A program made the position numbers and the translations under genes. From positions 186,001 through 250,000 of the forward strand of contig NZ_JADYWL010000002.1 in NCBI RefSeq assembly GCF_015864825.1: a stretch of DNA of 64,000 nucleotides. Direction: 5' to 3'. This document shows positions 1 to 9,521 of the stretch, piece by piece. The first letter of the stretch is position 1, and each line of letters begins with the position of its first letter. This DNA is from Psychrobacter sp. NZS113. Its GTDB lineage: Bacteria > Pseudomonadota > Gammaproteobacteria > Pseudomonadales > Moraxellaceae. A model generated the notes under the pieces. That model searched no databases, was not told the origin of the DNA, and saw nothing but the letters and a program-made list of their open reading frames with translations.

Positions 1-2162
1 CCATCTTCATCGCGTACCATTTCGTTCAATAGTTTAGGGTTGGCAAAGGTGGCACGTTGTGCGGTTAAATGGTCACCGCGATGGGTGGCGTATGAGTTGT
101 AGTCCTCGGCAGGCAAGCCCATGGTATCTAAATACTCACCAGCAGCTGATTCACCCAAGATTGCATTTGATGGCGACATATGGTCAGTTGTGATGTTATC
201 ACCCAACACTGCCAACGGACGTAAACCTGTTAGCGTATTCTTTTTCGCCATTTTGCCTTCCCAGTACGGTGGGCGGCGGATATAGGTCGTCATTTCACGC
301 CAGTCATACAGTGGGCTTAAAGCTTTACCGGTATCTTTTTTGGCTTCATCAAACATAGGGATATAAACGGCATTGAACTGCTCAGGTTTAACTGCTTTGG
401 CAACAATGGCGTCAACCTCATCATCATCAAACCAAATGTCTTTTAGATAGACATCATTGCCTTGTTGATCTTTGCCCAATGAGTCTTTTTCGATATCAAA
501 GCGAATGTTACCAGCGATGGCGTAAGCGATAACCAGTGGCGGCGATGCCAAGAATGCTTGCTTGGCATACGGATGGATACGACCGTCAAAGTTACGGTTA
601 CCAGACAGTACTGCTGTAGTGAACAAATCATTATCGATGATTTCTTTTTCGATATCAGGGTCCAGTGCACCACTCATACCATTACATGTCGTACAAGCAA
701 AACCAACCACGTCAAAGCCGATCTCTTGTAGCTCAGGCATCAACCCAGCTTCTTCCAAATACATTTTGACCGTTTTTGAGCCGGGTGCTAATGATGATTT
801 TACCCAAGGCTTACGTAACAATCCTTTGGCATTAGCATTACGGGCGACGAGGCCTGCAGCAACCATATTGCGTGGGTTTGAGGTATTGGTACAGCTAGTA
901 ATGGCAGCAATAATAACCGCACCATCTGGCATCATGCCGTCTTTTGGTTCTGGTAGCTTTTCATCAGCGCCATGAGCGATACCTTTAGCAACCAAATCTG
1001 TGGTTGATACACGTGCATGCGGGCGAGAAGGGCCTGCCATATTACGTACGACTGCTGATAGATCAAACTCAAGCACGCGTGCGTATTCGGCTTTTTCCAT
1101 GCCGTCAGCCCATAGGCCAGTTTGCTTGGCATACTGCTCAACCAATTTGATCTGAGCCTCAGAACGACCGGTTAGGCGTAGATAGTCGATGGTTTGCTCA
1201 TCGATATAGAACATCGCTGCGGTGGCACCATATTCTGGTGTCATGTTGGAGATAGAGGCACGGTCACCGACGGTTAATTGGCGCGCGCCGTCACCGAAGA
1301 ATTCAATATAAGTAGACACCACGCCGGCATCACGCAAAAACTCAGTCATCGCGAGTACCAGATCCGTACCCGTAATGCCTTTTTGCAGTTTGCCCGTTAG
1401 TTTGACGCCCACATAATCAGGGAGGCGCATATATGATGGATTGCCCAGCATGACGCTTTCAGCTTCTAATCCGCCAACGCCGATGGAGATAACACCCAAC
1501 GCATCAACCATTGGCGTGTGGCTATCCGTACCAACCAAGGTATCGGCAAAAGCGACTTCTTCACCCGCTTTGTTTTTTACCACTTGTACCACGGGTGACA
1601 TTTTCTCTAGGTTAATCTGATGCATGATACCATTACCTGGTGGTACGACATTCACATTATTAAAAGCGTACTGACACCAGTTGATGAAGTGAAAGCGGTC
1701 ATCATTACGGCGCTCTTCAATCGCGCGGTTCTTCTCAAATGCATCTACTTCAAAGCCTGCGTGCTCAACGGCTAGTGAGTGGTCAACGATGAGCTGAGTT
1801 GGCACGATTGGATTTACTTTTGACGGATCGCCGCCTTGTTCAGCGATGGCATCACGTAGGCCTGCCAAATCAACAAACGCGGTCTGACCTAAGATGTCAT
1901 GACATACCACGCGGGCAGGGTACCAAGGAAAGTCGAGGTCTTGCTTGCCTTCGATATGCTGCTTTAGTGCATTGGTTAACTCTTCTGGTGGGCAACGGCG
2001 AACCAAGTTTTCACACAATACTTTTGAGCAGAATGGTAGTTTGTCATACGCACCAGCTTCGATGTTTTCGACAGCCTCACGGGTATCAAAGTAATACAAA
2101 TCAGTATCGGGCAGTGGCTTTTTAAAGGGTTCATTCATTGGTTGTACTAGTGCATTGTCCAT
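1..2162 (-). CDS. acnD: AcnD-type aconitase, Fe/S-dependent 2-methylcitrate dehydratase (3' end outside window)
   Basis: Reading the minus strand from the ATG at 2160-2162 gives an open frame of about 720 codons that runs off the window without a stop. It is an aconitase-family protein: the cluster-ligand motifs are present as ITSCTNTSNP and CTTCNGMSG. Members of this type dehydrate 2-methylcitrate to 2-methyl-trans-aconitate in the cytoplasmic 2-methylcitrate cycle, replacing PrpD; the product normally needs the isomerase PrpF, which should lie just beyond the left edge. A Shine-Dalgarno AAAGGTG precedes the ATG. The neighbours prpC and prpB, transcribed in the same direction, support AcnD rather than a housekeeping aconitase. 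The assignment to AcnD over AcnA rests on this context. Confidence 0.9.
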   Translation of the reverse strand, partial: MDNALVQPMNEPFKKPLPDTDLYYFDTREAVENIEAGAYDKLPFCSKVLCENLVRRCPPEELTNALKQHIEGKQDLDFPWYPARVVCHDILGQTAFVDLAGLRDAIAEQGGDPSKVNPIVPTQLIVDHSLAVEHAGFEVDAFEKNRAIEERRNDDRFHFINWCQYAFNNVNVVPPGNGIMHQINLEKMSPVVQVVKNKAGEEVAFADTLVGTDSHTPMVDALGVISIGVGGLEAESVMLGNPSYMRLPDYVGVKLTGKLQKGITGTDLVLAMTEFLRDAGVVSTYIEFFGDGARQLTVGDRASISNMTPEYGATAAMFYIDEQTIDYLRLTGRSEAQIKLVEQYAKQTGLWADGMEKAEYARVLEFDLSAVVRNMAGPSRPHARVSTTDLVAKGIAHGADEKLPEPKDGMMPDGAVIIAAITSCTNTSNPRNMVAAGLVARNANAKGLLRKPWVKSSLAPGSKTVKMYLEEAGLMPELQEIGFDVVGFACTTCNGMSGALDPDIEKEIIDNDLFTTAVLSGNRNFDGRIHPYAKQAFLASPPLVIAYAIAGNIRFDIEKDSLGKDQQGNDVYLKDIWFDDDEVDAIVAKAVKPEQFNAVYIPMFDEAKKDTGKALSPLYDWREMTTYIRRPPYWEGKMAKKNTLTGLRPLAVLGDNITTDHMSPSNAILGESAAGEYLDTMGLPAEDYNSYATHRGDHLTAQRATFANPKLLNEMVRDED

Positions 2163-2353
2163 AAGTCACCTTTAGCGGTTGGCTGGTTTAGATTAAAATT
2201 AATAAAAGATATTCTCTTAGCAAAATCGTTGTGTTTCTCGTTTTTAGTGATAAAAAGCGATAAATAAAGACTTTGCTAAAAAAATAATATTGAGGTCATT
2301 AAGAAAAAGAGGTTTTAGCCGCCAAATATAAAAATATATTTAGCAGCTAAACA

Positions 2354-2392
2354 GGTTATCGGTCATGACATATCATGTCATGACCGATAACC
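2354..2392 (-). other. Perfect 18-bp inverted repeat between prpC and acnD
   Basis: The arms 2354-2371 and 2375-2392 are exact reverse complements separated by three bases (ATC). It lies 10 bases past the prpC stop and about 190 bases before acnD. On the minus strand no run of T follows the stem, so a classical intrinsic terminator is unlikely. An mRNA stabiliser or processing site that sets prpC and acnD levels apart is possible, as is a protein-binding palindrome. Confidence 0.75.
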
Positions 2393-2402
2393 AAAAGAGA
2401 TA

Positions 2403-3530
2403 TTAACGCGCACTCATATCTGGTACTGGACGTAACTCTTCACCAGTATATTCGGCACTTGGGCGAATGATACGGTTGTTAGCACGTTGCTCAAACACAT
2501 GAGATGCCCAGCCTGTTAAGCGAGAGCAAACAAAGATAGGTGTGAATAGCTTGGTAGGGATGCCCATAAAGTGATAGGCCGATGCATGGAAGAAATCAGC
2601 ATTACAGAACAGTTTCTTCTCACGCCACATGACTTCTTCACAGCGTACTGATACTGGATATAACACTTCATCACCAACGTCCGCAGCTAGCTTCTCAGCC
2701 CAACCTTTAATCACGACATTACGTGGATCTGACTCGCTATAGATCGCATGACCAAAGCCCATGATTTTGTCTTTGCGTGCCAGCATAGCCATCATTTCTG
2801 TCTCAGCTTCATCAGCTGAACCAAAGCCTTCAATCATATCCATCGCGGCTTCGTTCGCACCGCCATGCAAGTGACCACGTAATGAGCCAATCGCGCCTGT
2901 GATACAAGAATGAATGTCAGATAAAGTAGAAGCACAAACGCGAGCGGTAAAGGTTGAAGCGTTGAACTCGTGCTCTGCGTACAAGATAAGAGACACGTTC
3001 ATCACTTTCGTGTGTAGCTCGTTTGGTTTCTCACCTTTTAGCAGATGCAAGAAATGACCGCCGATGGTTTCATCATCCGTTTCGGTTTCGATACGCACGT
3101 TATCATGCGTAAAGCGATACCAGTAGTTGATAATCGATGGGAAAACAGCAAGCATGCGATCGGTTTGATCGTTTTCTTCTGCAAAGTCAGTCTCGGTCTC
3201 AAGGTTACCAAGCATAGAGCAACCAGTACGCAATACATCCATTGGATGTGCAGTCGCTGGGATACGCTCTAATACGTCTTTTAGTGCTTGTGGCAGACCA
3301 CGTAAGCCTTTTAGTTTGGTTTGATAAGCATCAAGTTGGCTCTGATTTGGCAGGTTGCCGTACAGTAGCAAGTAGGCCACTTCTTCAAAGATGCATTTGT
3401 CTGCCAGTTCTGACACGTCGTAACCGCGATAGGTCAGACCTGAGCCTGACTTACCAACAGTAGATAGTGCCGTCTTGCCAGCGACTTGACCACGTAAACC
3501 TGCGCCTGAAAGTTCTTTCTGTGCTGCCAT
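2403..3530 (-). CDS. prpC: 2-methylcitrate synthase
   Basis: A 375-residue citrate-synthase-fold protein, the usual length for PrpC. It condenses propionyl-CoA with oxaloacetate to 2-methylcitrate. The family motifs are visible: the GSLRGHLHGGANEAA segment with an active-site His, and MGFGHAIYSESDPR with the second catalytic His; a GxRGQVAGKTALS-like start is typical of PrpC. An AAAGGA site lies about 9 bases before the ATG. It sits between a small lipoprotein gene and acnD on the same strand, with prpB further upstream, so it belongs to a methylcitrate-cycle gene group. A generic citrate synthase is less likely because of length and context. Confidence 0.93.
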   Translation of the reverse strand: MAAQKELSGAGLRGQVAGKTALSTVGKSGSGLTYRGYDVSELADKCIFEEVAYLLLYGNLPNQSQLDAYQTKLKGLRGLPQALKDVLERIPATAHPMDVLRTGCSMLGNLETETDFAEENDQTDRMLAVFPSIINYWYRFTHDNVRIETETDDETIGGHFLHLLKGEKPNELHTKVMNVSLILYAEHEFNASTFTARVCASTLSDIHSCITGAIGSLRGHLHGGANEAAMDMIEGFGSADEAETEMMAMLARKDKIMGFGHAIYSESDPRNVVIKGWAEKLAADVGDEVLYPVSVRCEEVMWREKKLFCNADFFHASAYHFMGIPTKLFTPIFVCSRLTGWASHVFEQRANNRIIRPSAEYTGEELRPVPDMSAR

Positions 3531-3627
3531 GATTAAATTCCTTTTGTGGGTAGCTTTTTTGGGTAAAAAACGGTGTTTCCGATAATGAATTTATTGGTTA
3601 ATAACTGACTATAGCGCCAGTTGAGCA

Positions 3628-4281
3628 TTACGCAGGCTGTTCAGGCTGTGGGCCACCTAAATCGACATTGCAACGCTTAAATTCGGCTTCGATAGGCACG
3701 TTTAGCACTTCCATTGCGCTGCCTTCGCCTTCTGCATTATTAATCTTCATATACTTAACGCCAAGCGGTGATTCCCTGAATGTTTGAATTTCCGTCATCT
3801 CTTCTGGAGTAGGTTCAGCCATTGGCGTTGCAATTTCTTCGCCATTCATGACGAGCAATTGCTCATTGCCAAAAGCAATCAACTTTTTCCCCACCTCTGA
3901 CGTATAAAAGTCATCCAACTCTTGCAGCTCTGCATCGGTAAACTGATTCTTATAGAAGCTGTCGACTTCTACTTTACCTAAGTCTTCATCGCGCGACTCA
4001 AGGCAGCTTACTTGCTCTGCACTGAGTGTACCGCTATTGATAATCGGTGCAAATAATAGCTTGTTGACAGTGTCTAGCGTAATTGTTGTCATTACTAGGT
4101 CGTCTTGAGTGGCGGGTGCAGCAGCCTTATCTGTAGCAACGACTTCAGCAGTGCTTGCATCGCTAGTCGTGTCGTCAGCAGTTTCTGGTGTTTTATCACA
4201 GCCCGTCGTAAGCAACAACGCAGCGAGCGTGCAGCTAAAAATTGAAGATTTAACGATAGAACTAGGGGTAAAAAATGACAT
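3628..4281 (-). CDS. Putative lipoprotein, DUF2059-like
   Basis: The start is taken at the ATG 4279-4281 because it begins a clean lipoprotein signal peptide ending in LLTTGC; the frame is open 37 codons further upstream, but that extension would hide the signal. After the Cys comes a Thr/Ala/Asp-rich linker, then a helical domain containing FYTSEVGKKLIAFGNEQ, which resembles the DUF2059 pattern (Y..P.G.K). The function is unknown; it should be anchored to an outer or inner membrane leaflet in the periplasm. It separates prpB from prpC on the same strand, an unusual place for an envelope protein in a methylcitrate cluster. No enzymatic residues are recognisable. Confidence 0.7.
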   Translation of the reverse strand: MSFFTPSSIVKSSIFSCTLAALLLTTGCDKTPETADDTTSDASTAEVVATDKAAAPATQDDLVMTTITLDTVNKLLFAPIINSGTLSAEQVSCLESRDEDLGKVEVDSFYKNQFTDAELQELDDFYTSEVGKKLIAFGNEQLLVMNGEEIATPMAEPTPEEMTEIQTFRESPLGVKYMKINNAEGEGSAMEVLNVPIEAEFKRCNVDLGGPQPEQPA

Positions 4282-4410
4282 AAATAACCTAAAGGTAAGT
4301 GAAGATGAGTGTCGTAAAGATAACAGCAGTAGCAATGTATCTTTTGGCGTTGCTAGGTGATAATTAAGATCACTAATTAAACTAACTAGCAACTAGCTAC
4401 TAATCATTAA

Positions 4411-5304
4411 CTATTTGTTATCAGCGAATAGCTTGTCTAGCGTTTGCTCAAATTCATGATAATTCAAGAAATCATACAATTCCATACGAGTTTGCATGGT
4501 ATCGACAACTTTGTCTTGTGTACCGTCGTTCAGTAAATGCTGATAGACGTTTAATGCCGCTTTGTTCATCGCACGGAAGGCTGATAGCGGATACAGCACC
4601 ATATCGACTCCAACGCCATGCAGCTGATCAGTAGTATATAAATCAGTCTGACCAAACTCAGTCATATTTGCTAGCACAGGAATGTCTAGTACATCGGTAA
4701 ACTTACGGTACATCTCGATATCGGTTAACGCTTCAGCAAAAATCATATCTGCGCCAGCTTCTTGGAATGCAACAGCACGTTCAACAGCAGCATCAAGACC
4801 TTCTACAGACAAGGCATCTGTACGCGCCATTACTACAAAGTCAGGATCGGTTTTGGCATCTAGTGCCGCTTTTAGACGGTCGACCATCTCTGAGATACTA
4901 ACGATTTCTTTATTAGGGCGATGTCCACAGCGCTTTTGCGCCACTTGGTCTTCGATATGTACGGCTGCCACGCCTGCTTTTTCCATTTTTCTAATGGTCT
5001 GGGCAATGTTAAAGGCGCCACCAAAACCAGTATCGATATCAACCAATAGCGGTGTGTCAATGGCATCGGTGATACGGCGAGCATCTTCTAAGACGTTATC
5101 GAGACTGGTCATACCCAGATCAGGCAAGCCAAATGAGGCATTGGCCACGCCGGCACCAGATAGATACAACGCTTGGTGACCCACTTGAGTTGCCATCATT
5201 GCGGTATAAGCATTAATAGCGCCAACAATCTGTAGTGGTTGGTTGTTATCGTTTTTTTGTTTCAAGGCACTACGGAAGCGCGCGCCAGCAGATGATAAAG
5301 TCAT
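4411..5304 (-). CDS. prpB: 2-methylisocitrate lyase
   Basis: A 297-residue member of the isocitrate lyase/PEP mutase family. It cleaves 2-methylisocitrate into pyruvate and succinate, the last step of the cycle. Diagnostic segments are [12 protein letters not shown] with Mg-binding acidic residues, and the catalytic loop [11 protein letters not shown] (KRCGH), followed by VVMARTDA. The length fits PrpB (about 290-300) rather than isocitrate lyase (about 430). The Shine-Dalgarno AAGGA precedes the ATG. It is the first gene of the minus-strand prp group and has its own -10 element upstream. Confidence 0.95.
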   Translation of the reverse strand: MTLSSAGARFRSALKQKNDNNQPLQIVGAINAYTAMMATQVGHQALYLSGAGVANASFGLPDLGMTSLDNVLEDARRITDAIDTPLLVDIDTGFGGAFNIAQTIRKMEKAGVAAVHIEDQVAQKRCGHRPNKEIVSISEMVDRLKAALDAKTDPDFVVMARTDALSVEGLDAAVERAVAFQEAGADMIFAEALTDIEMYRKFTDVLDIPVLANMTEFGQTDLYTTDQLHGVGVDMVLYPLSAFRAMNKAALNVYQHLLNDGTQDKVVDTMQTRMELYDFLNYHEFEQTLDKLFADNK

Positions 5305-5350
5305 GTTTTAATCCTTACTTGGAGGGATGATAATCTCTTTATTGTTATCG

Positions 5351-5380
5351 ATTATACCCAATTATCGACCACTGAGAAGG
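5351..5380 (-). promoter_or_regulatory. Likely prpB promoter
   Basis: On the minus strand TATAAT occurs at 5356-5351, 47 bases before the prpB start, preceded by TTGGG and by a weak -35 candidate near 5375-5380. No sigma-54 type GG-N10-GC element was noticed, which agrees with the absence of a PrpR gene in the window. Confidence 0.45.
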
Positions 5381-5591
5381 GGGCCTTTACCATTTTTAGT
5401 TAAATTTATTAATTTATCTATTAACTTAATTTAATAGTATTTAATATATAAATAGCTATATGCATAGATCAATGTTTCATATGCACTACTATTCATTTTA
5501 GTAAAATAATTTCATCAATCACCCCTTAATATTTACATTTATTTACAAAGACAAATTGAGTGCCCATCTGATTTTCTAAACATCACAAAAG

Positions 5592-5626
5592 AAAAAAGCC
5601 CTAATAGCGAGGCTAAAAGGGCTTTA
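5592..5626 (-). terminator. Intrinsic terminator after the NRAMP-like gene
   Basis: AAAGCCCT at 5595-5602 pairs with AGGGCTTT at 5618-5625, with an inner TAGC/GCTA stem, and a T-rich tract follows on the minus strand. The surrounding stretch 5305-5656 is AT-rich and holds otherwise only the prpB promoter. Confidence 0.75.
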
Positions 5627-5656
5627 AAGAGTATTAGACGTGATATGGATAAGTGT

Positions 5657-6931
5657 TTAGCCAAAGAGGCCTGCAAGGTTGGCTAAGAATAATAAGGCAA
5701 CGCCACCTAGGAACAGTAAGCTTATAATTGAATAAGCATTCATACCTGCTGATAGTTTTTGATGCTTCTTAACCAATGAATAATTTAACCAACCAAAGAT
5801 AGGGGCAGAAACAAACGCTGATATCATAGCGAACTTCAACATAACGCCCAGTTGTCCAGTGAAGAAAGTGATAATTACTAAACCGCCACCAATAGCGTAA
5901 GTCGTCCAAAAGGCGACTTGTTTTTTATTAATATCGCTTTCACCTTTCAGTAAACGCCAGCACTCAGCATTCGCACGGCCATAGCCATCAGCACAAGTAA
6001 TGGTCGTGCCGAACATACACATGAAGGCGATAAAGGCGACCAGAAGCCTTGACCATTCACCGATAGTAGCCGTATACATATTGATAAGCTGATCAATATA
6101 AGCGACGCCTGCGGTTTGAATCTCCTGACCAGAACCATACTGAACGAAAACACCTAATGATAAAAAGAATAGCGCTAAAATAGCAGAAACCAAAAATCCC
6201 ACATTAAAATCAAGCAAACCTTGTTTGTGAGTGGTGTGATCGGCTTTGACTTTGGCAGATGTCCACATTGAGGTAATGGCAGCAAATTCAAGCGGCGCTG
6301 GCATCCAACCCATGAGTGCCACAATAAAGCCTAACGTTGCTAAATTCCAAGGAGAGGTGGGAATAAAGTCAGGCGTCATCACCGTTGGTTTGCCAGCAGC
6401 AATCATTACTGCCAACACCGTTGCGGAGACCAGAGCAATCATAATCCACTTAGTCACACCATCAAGTAGTTTATAGTGGCCGGCAAGTAGAAAAAACCAT
6501 GATACTGCTACGATGATTAATGATAGCGCCATCGTAGATAGACCAATGGACGCGGGTAGCATAAAGCCTAGTATCACTGCAGCAAGCAGGGTCACCGCTC
6601 CTGTACTAATCACTGCTGATAGGATAGATAAGACAAAGTAAATCCACAAATATGCTTTTGAGCGTTTAGCATAACCTGCGATCAAGCTTTCGCCCGTATC
6701 ATAGACATAATCAGTGCCGAAGCGAAAGAACGGATACTTAAACACATTGGCTAAGATAATCATAATGGCCAGCTGCCAGCCATAGATAGCACCAGCCTGC
6801 GTTGATGAAATAAGGTGAGAGCCGCCAATAGCAGCAGTCGCCATTAGAATACCAGGACCAAAAATGCGCCAGCTGAAGCCTTCTTGGGCAGTGCCAGCCA
6901 TGTCGGTGTTGTTGAGTTGTTGTGCGGTCAT
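5657..6931 (-). CDS. NRAMP-fold transporter lacking canonical metal motifs
   Basis: A 424-residue membrane protein with about 11 hydrophobic segments that fits the NRAMP/SLC11 family. In true Mn/Fe transporters helix 1 carries DPGN and helix 6 carries MPH; here the equivalent segments read TAAIGGSHLI and GWMPAPLEF, so the metal-ligating Asp, Asn and Met-His pair are missing. The substrate is therefore probably not a transition metal; an organic acid or Mg are options seen or proposed for NRAMP-related branches. Shine-Dalgarno GAGGGA precedes the ATG. It lies between prpB and a LysR gene on the same strand, so it could import a substrate feeding the methylcitrate cycle. That link is inference. 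Confidence 0.75.
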   Translation of the reverse strand: MTAQQLNNTDMAGTAQEGFSWRIFGPGILMATAAIGGSHLISSTQAGAIYGWQLAIMIILANVFKYPFFRFGTDYVYDTGESLIAGYAKRSKAYLWIYFVLSILSAVISTGAVTLLAAVILGFMLPASIGLSTMALSLIIVAVSWFFLLAGHYKLLDGVTKWIMIALVSATVLAVMIAAGKPTVMTPDFIPTSPWNLATLGFIVALMGWMPAPLEFAAITSMWTSAKVKADHTTHKQGLLDFNVGFLVSAILALFFLSLGVFVQYGSGQEIQTAGVAYIDQLINMYTATIGEWSRLLVAFIAFMCMFGTTITCADGYGRANAECWRLLKGESDINKKQVAFWTTYAIGGGLVIITFFTGQLGVMLKFAMISAFVSAPIFGWLNYSLVKKHQKLSAGMNAYSIISLLFLGGVALLFLANLAGLFG

Positions 6932-7157
6932 GAGTCCCTCGAAATAGTTAAATAGCCAGCCATCACGTCCTGTGATGTACTGCCAGCAACCATTACAGCA
7001 ATGTGTACAAAAAAATAAGCGGTGACTGTATCACACCTTGTACGGCTCGTAATAATGATTATTTTTACGGTCAACACCAATAGATAGTTAATGATTGGCC
7101 GTTTTTTAGCTGGGCGTGATAGCGAGATTAGCACTTAACAGTCAAGGTTGACAATAC

Positions 7158-8171
7158 TCACATAAATTTCTGCTGACGATAGGTAATACCGCGCTGCTCA
7201 TAAACATGATAAATAGCAGTGAGTAAGTTAGGAATACTAGGATGAACGAAGTCTCTTAGCGTGTGTAGATAGATAGGGGAGGTGACATTCTCATGCACCA
7301 AGCTTTGGTAACTGATTTGCTCGGTACGCACCGTTTTTAGGCTGGCAGGTACGAGGGTAATACCTTCACCAGCAGCCACCAAACCCAGTGCTACCTGTAA
7401 GTCACTCACTGTTGTGGTCATAAATGGTGAAATGCCGTATTGTGCAAACAAATGTAGTAATGGTTCGGTAATAGGCGTATTAAGTATGGACTGCTTTTTT
7501 GTTGTACGGTTGTTTTTTGTATGAGCGGTCAACTTTGCGCTCTGTGCGTTCGATGTCGATACGGTTGTGGCTATCGGCAAATGCGTTTGATGATATAGAA
7601 TCAAGCGGTTGTTTGCCAAGTCTATCAGGCGCTGCTCACGTATATGCGCTAAGGCGTGTGCTTTTGGCAGCGCGACGACGTAACGCTCATGCCGTAGTAA
7701 TATTTGCTGTATCCAAGGGTCTTCGTGGGCAAAACGACCAAAGCCAATATCGATTTCACCGGATTTGAGCGCCTCTATTTGTTGGTATGAGCTGATGTCT
7801 TTTAGATTGACTTCTATATCGGGGCTAGATTGCTTGAGCATCGCAATTATTTCGGGAAGTAAACCATAAAGCACAGAAGGCACAAAGCCAATGTTTAGAA
7901 TGCTACTTGGCGCAGACAATCGTTGAGTCATACTGGTAACGGTGTCAATCTCTGTCAGTATGGTGCTGATTTTATCGTAAAAAAATGCGCCTGCTTCGGT
8001 CAGATCTAGCGGCCTATGATAGCGATCGATCAACTCTACGCCCATGTCTGTTTCGAGTTGTTTGAGCAAACGACTTAGGCTTGGTTGTGATAAGCCTGTT
8101 TTGGTTGCGGCTGCACTAAAGCTGCGCAAATCTGCGATAGCGATAAATGCATTAAGCTGTTTTAAGTCCAT
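7158..8171 (-). CDS. LysR-family transcriptional regulator
   Basis: The start is set at ATG 8169-8171 because TGAGGAT precedes it at good spacing and MDLKQLNAFIAIADLRSFS is the normal LysR beginning; an upstream in-frame extension of 13 codons lacks this support. The N-terminal winged helix-turn-helix is clear (SFSAAATKTGLSQPSLSRLL), followed by a substrate-binding domain. Between roughly residues 195 and 225 there is a polar, Thr/Lys/Asn-rich insertion not expected in the fold. It is encoded next to the NRAMP-like gene and the prp genes on the same strand, so one of them is a plausible target. Confidence 0.88.
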   Translation of the reverse strand: MDLKQLNAFIAIADLRSFSAAATKTGLSQPSLSRLLKQLETDMGVELIDRYHRPLDLTEAGAFFYDKISTILTEIDTVTSMTQRLSAPSSILNIGFVPSVLYGLLPEIIAMLKQSSPDIEVNLKDISSYQQIEALKSGEIDIGFGRFAHEDPWIQQILLRHERYVVALPKAHALAHIREQRLIDLANNRLILYHQTHLPIATTVSTSNAQSAKLTAHTKNNRTTKKQSILNTPITEPLLHLFAQYGISPFMTTTVSDLQVALGLVAAGEGITLVPASLKTVRTEQISYQSLVHENVTSPIYLHTLRDFVHPSIPNLLTAIYHVYEQRGITYRQQKFM

Positions 8172-8401
8172 ATCCTCAAACCTGTTTTTATATATTGTCT
8201 TTATATTCATCAGTGTAGTAGCAATATTATGCTAGATATATTTTACAAATATTATTGATATCAAATAAATTGTGCTTGAAGATAATACAGCGAGCAACTA
8301 TATTGTTTGTTTACGATATAGTTACAATTTAGTGATAAATTTCACAACTCATTCTAGCAGTCATTTAATACCAGTAGAATAAACTGGTTTGGTATTATTA
8401 T

Positions 8402-9310
8402 ATGAGCGACAAAAAAACGGATGTTGAGATAGGTTTTGAAGAAAAGTTGGCGAAAATTACCAATAAAAAATCGCGTACTCGCACCAATAACGATATCTAT
8501 GATCGCTTCATCAGTCGTGTCCAAGGCACTGAAGATGGCTGTAATGATAACAATAATACGCAGTCACGAGATAAAGTAACAGATTCCATTGCTGCCGAAA
8601 CAGCAGATACCGAGACAGTTTTTGATTTCTCAAATCAGAAAGCATTTGTAGAAGGAGTGTTCGATACAGATAAATCATTAGAAGTGGAATCTGATGATAA
8701 TCATTTGGATGATGACAATAACAATGCCATTGATTCAGGCTCTGACGTACAATCTGATCCCGAAGCGACTATTTATGATGACTGGGATACTCAAGAGGCG
8801 CAGATACCAGAGGTGGTTAGCGAGCCCGAGCCCGCAGCAACAGCACAGAAAAAGCTAGCAAGCAGTAAAAAATCGCTTATTATGGGTATTGTTTTTGGCT
8901 CATTATTAATTGCCGTTATCGTCGCAGTGCTTATTTTCACTGGCGTTTTATCCACTTCAACCAATACCGCTGTACCTGATAATGCAGGATCAAGCCTCAA
9001 TAACAATATTGAGACCATTGAGACAGAGGTAACGACAAACAGTATGCCTGCTGATGATATTGAATCGGAAACAAGCACAGATGAGAGTAAACCTGAGACT
9101 GAGCCAAGCGCTATAGACACACCAGTAGCACCGTCGCAACAAGATGGAGTAGCTAGTGAGAGTCAAAGTAGTACAACCAATGATGCAGAGGCAACTGAGG
9201 TGCCATTATCAGAAGCTGCATCTAATGAGTCAGAAGCTGATACTACTATCAGTTATGAAGCGTTCAGACAAGAATCACAAAATACACTATATCGTGATAC
9301 CAATGACTAG
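8402..9310 (+). CDS. Acidic single-pass membrane protein of unknown function
   Basis: 302 residues. The N-terminal 155 are hydrophilic and very rich in Asp, Glu and Asn with a basic start (KKSRTRTNNDIYDRF). One transmembrane helix follows at about residues 159-181 (IMGIVFGSLLIAVIVAVLIF), and the C-terminal 115 residues are again acidic and rich in Ser/Thr/Glu, probably disordered and periplasmic. No enzyme motif is visible. The layout, a cytoplasmic disordered arm plus a tail past one helix, resembles envelope or division accessory proteins, but no family is recognised. The Shine-Dalgarno is poor. The gene is divergent from the LysR gene at 8171. Confidence 0.6.
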   Translation: MSDKKTDVEIGFEEKLAKITNKKSRTRTNNDIYDRFISRVQGTEDGCNDNNNTQSRDKVTDSIAAETADTETVFDFSNQKAFVEGVFDTDKSLEVESDDNHLDDDNNNAIDSGSDVQSDPEATIYDDWDTQEAQIPEVVSEPEPAATAQKKLASSKKSLIMGIVFGSLLIAVIVAVLIFTGVLSTSTNTAVPDNAGSSLNNNIETIETEVTTNSMPADDIESETSTDESKPETEPSAIDTPVAPSQQDGVASESQSSTTNDAEATEVPLSEAASNESEADTTISYEAFRQESQNTLYRDTND

Positions 9311-9521
9311 GTTTCACATACCATATGCTTTGTATAGTCAAATTCATATAGATCCGCTACATTTTCATCCTTGCTAACGATACTAATGTACAGCTCTTGC
9401 ACACAACTTGCTTGTATCGAAATTATTTGAATTCAACTATATGGGTGGCCAGATACTCATCGCTCTATTTAATGTTAATGGAATTGCCGCTAAGATGGTA
9501 CTGTCTTCAATGAAATCCTCT

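Noticed and set aside
562..975. 137-codon plus-strand open frame opposite acnD
   Set aside because: It is antisense to a clearly coding aconitase sequence and has no start signal or family match.
2163..2402. prpF or another gene between prpC and acnD
   Set aside because: The stretch is AT-rich, full of stops, and contains only the palindrome.
4682..5179. 165-codon plus-strand open frame opposite prpB
   Set aside because: Shadow of the prpB coding frame, Ser/Ala-rich, without ribosome site.
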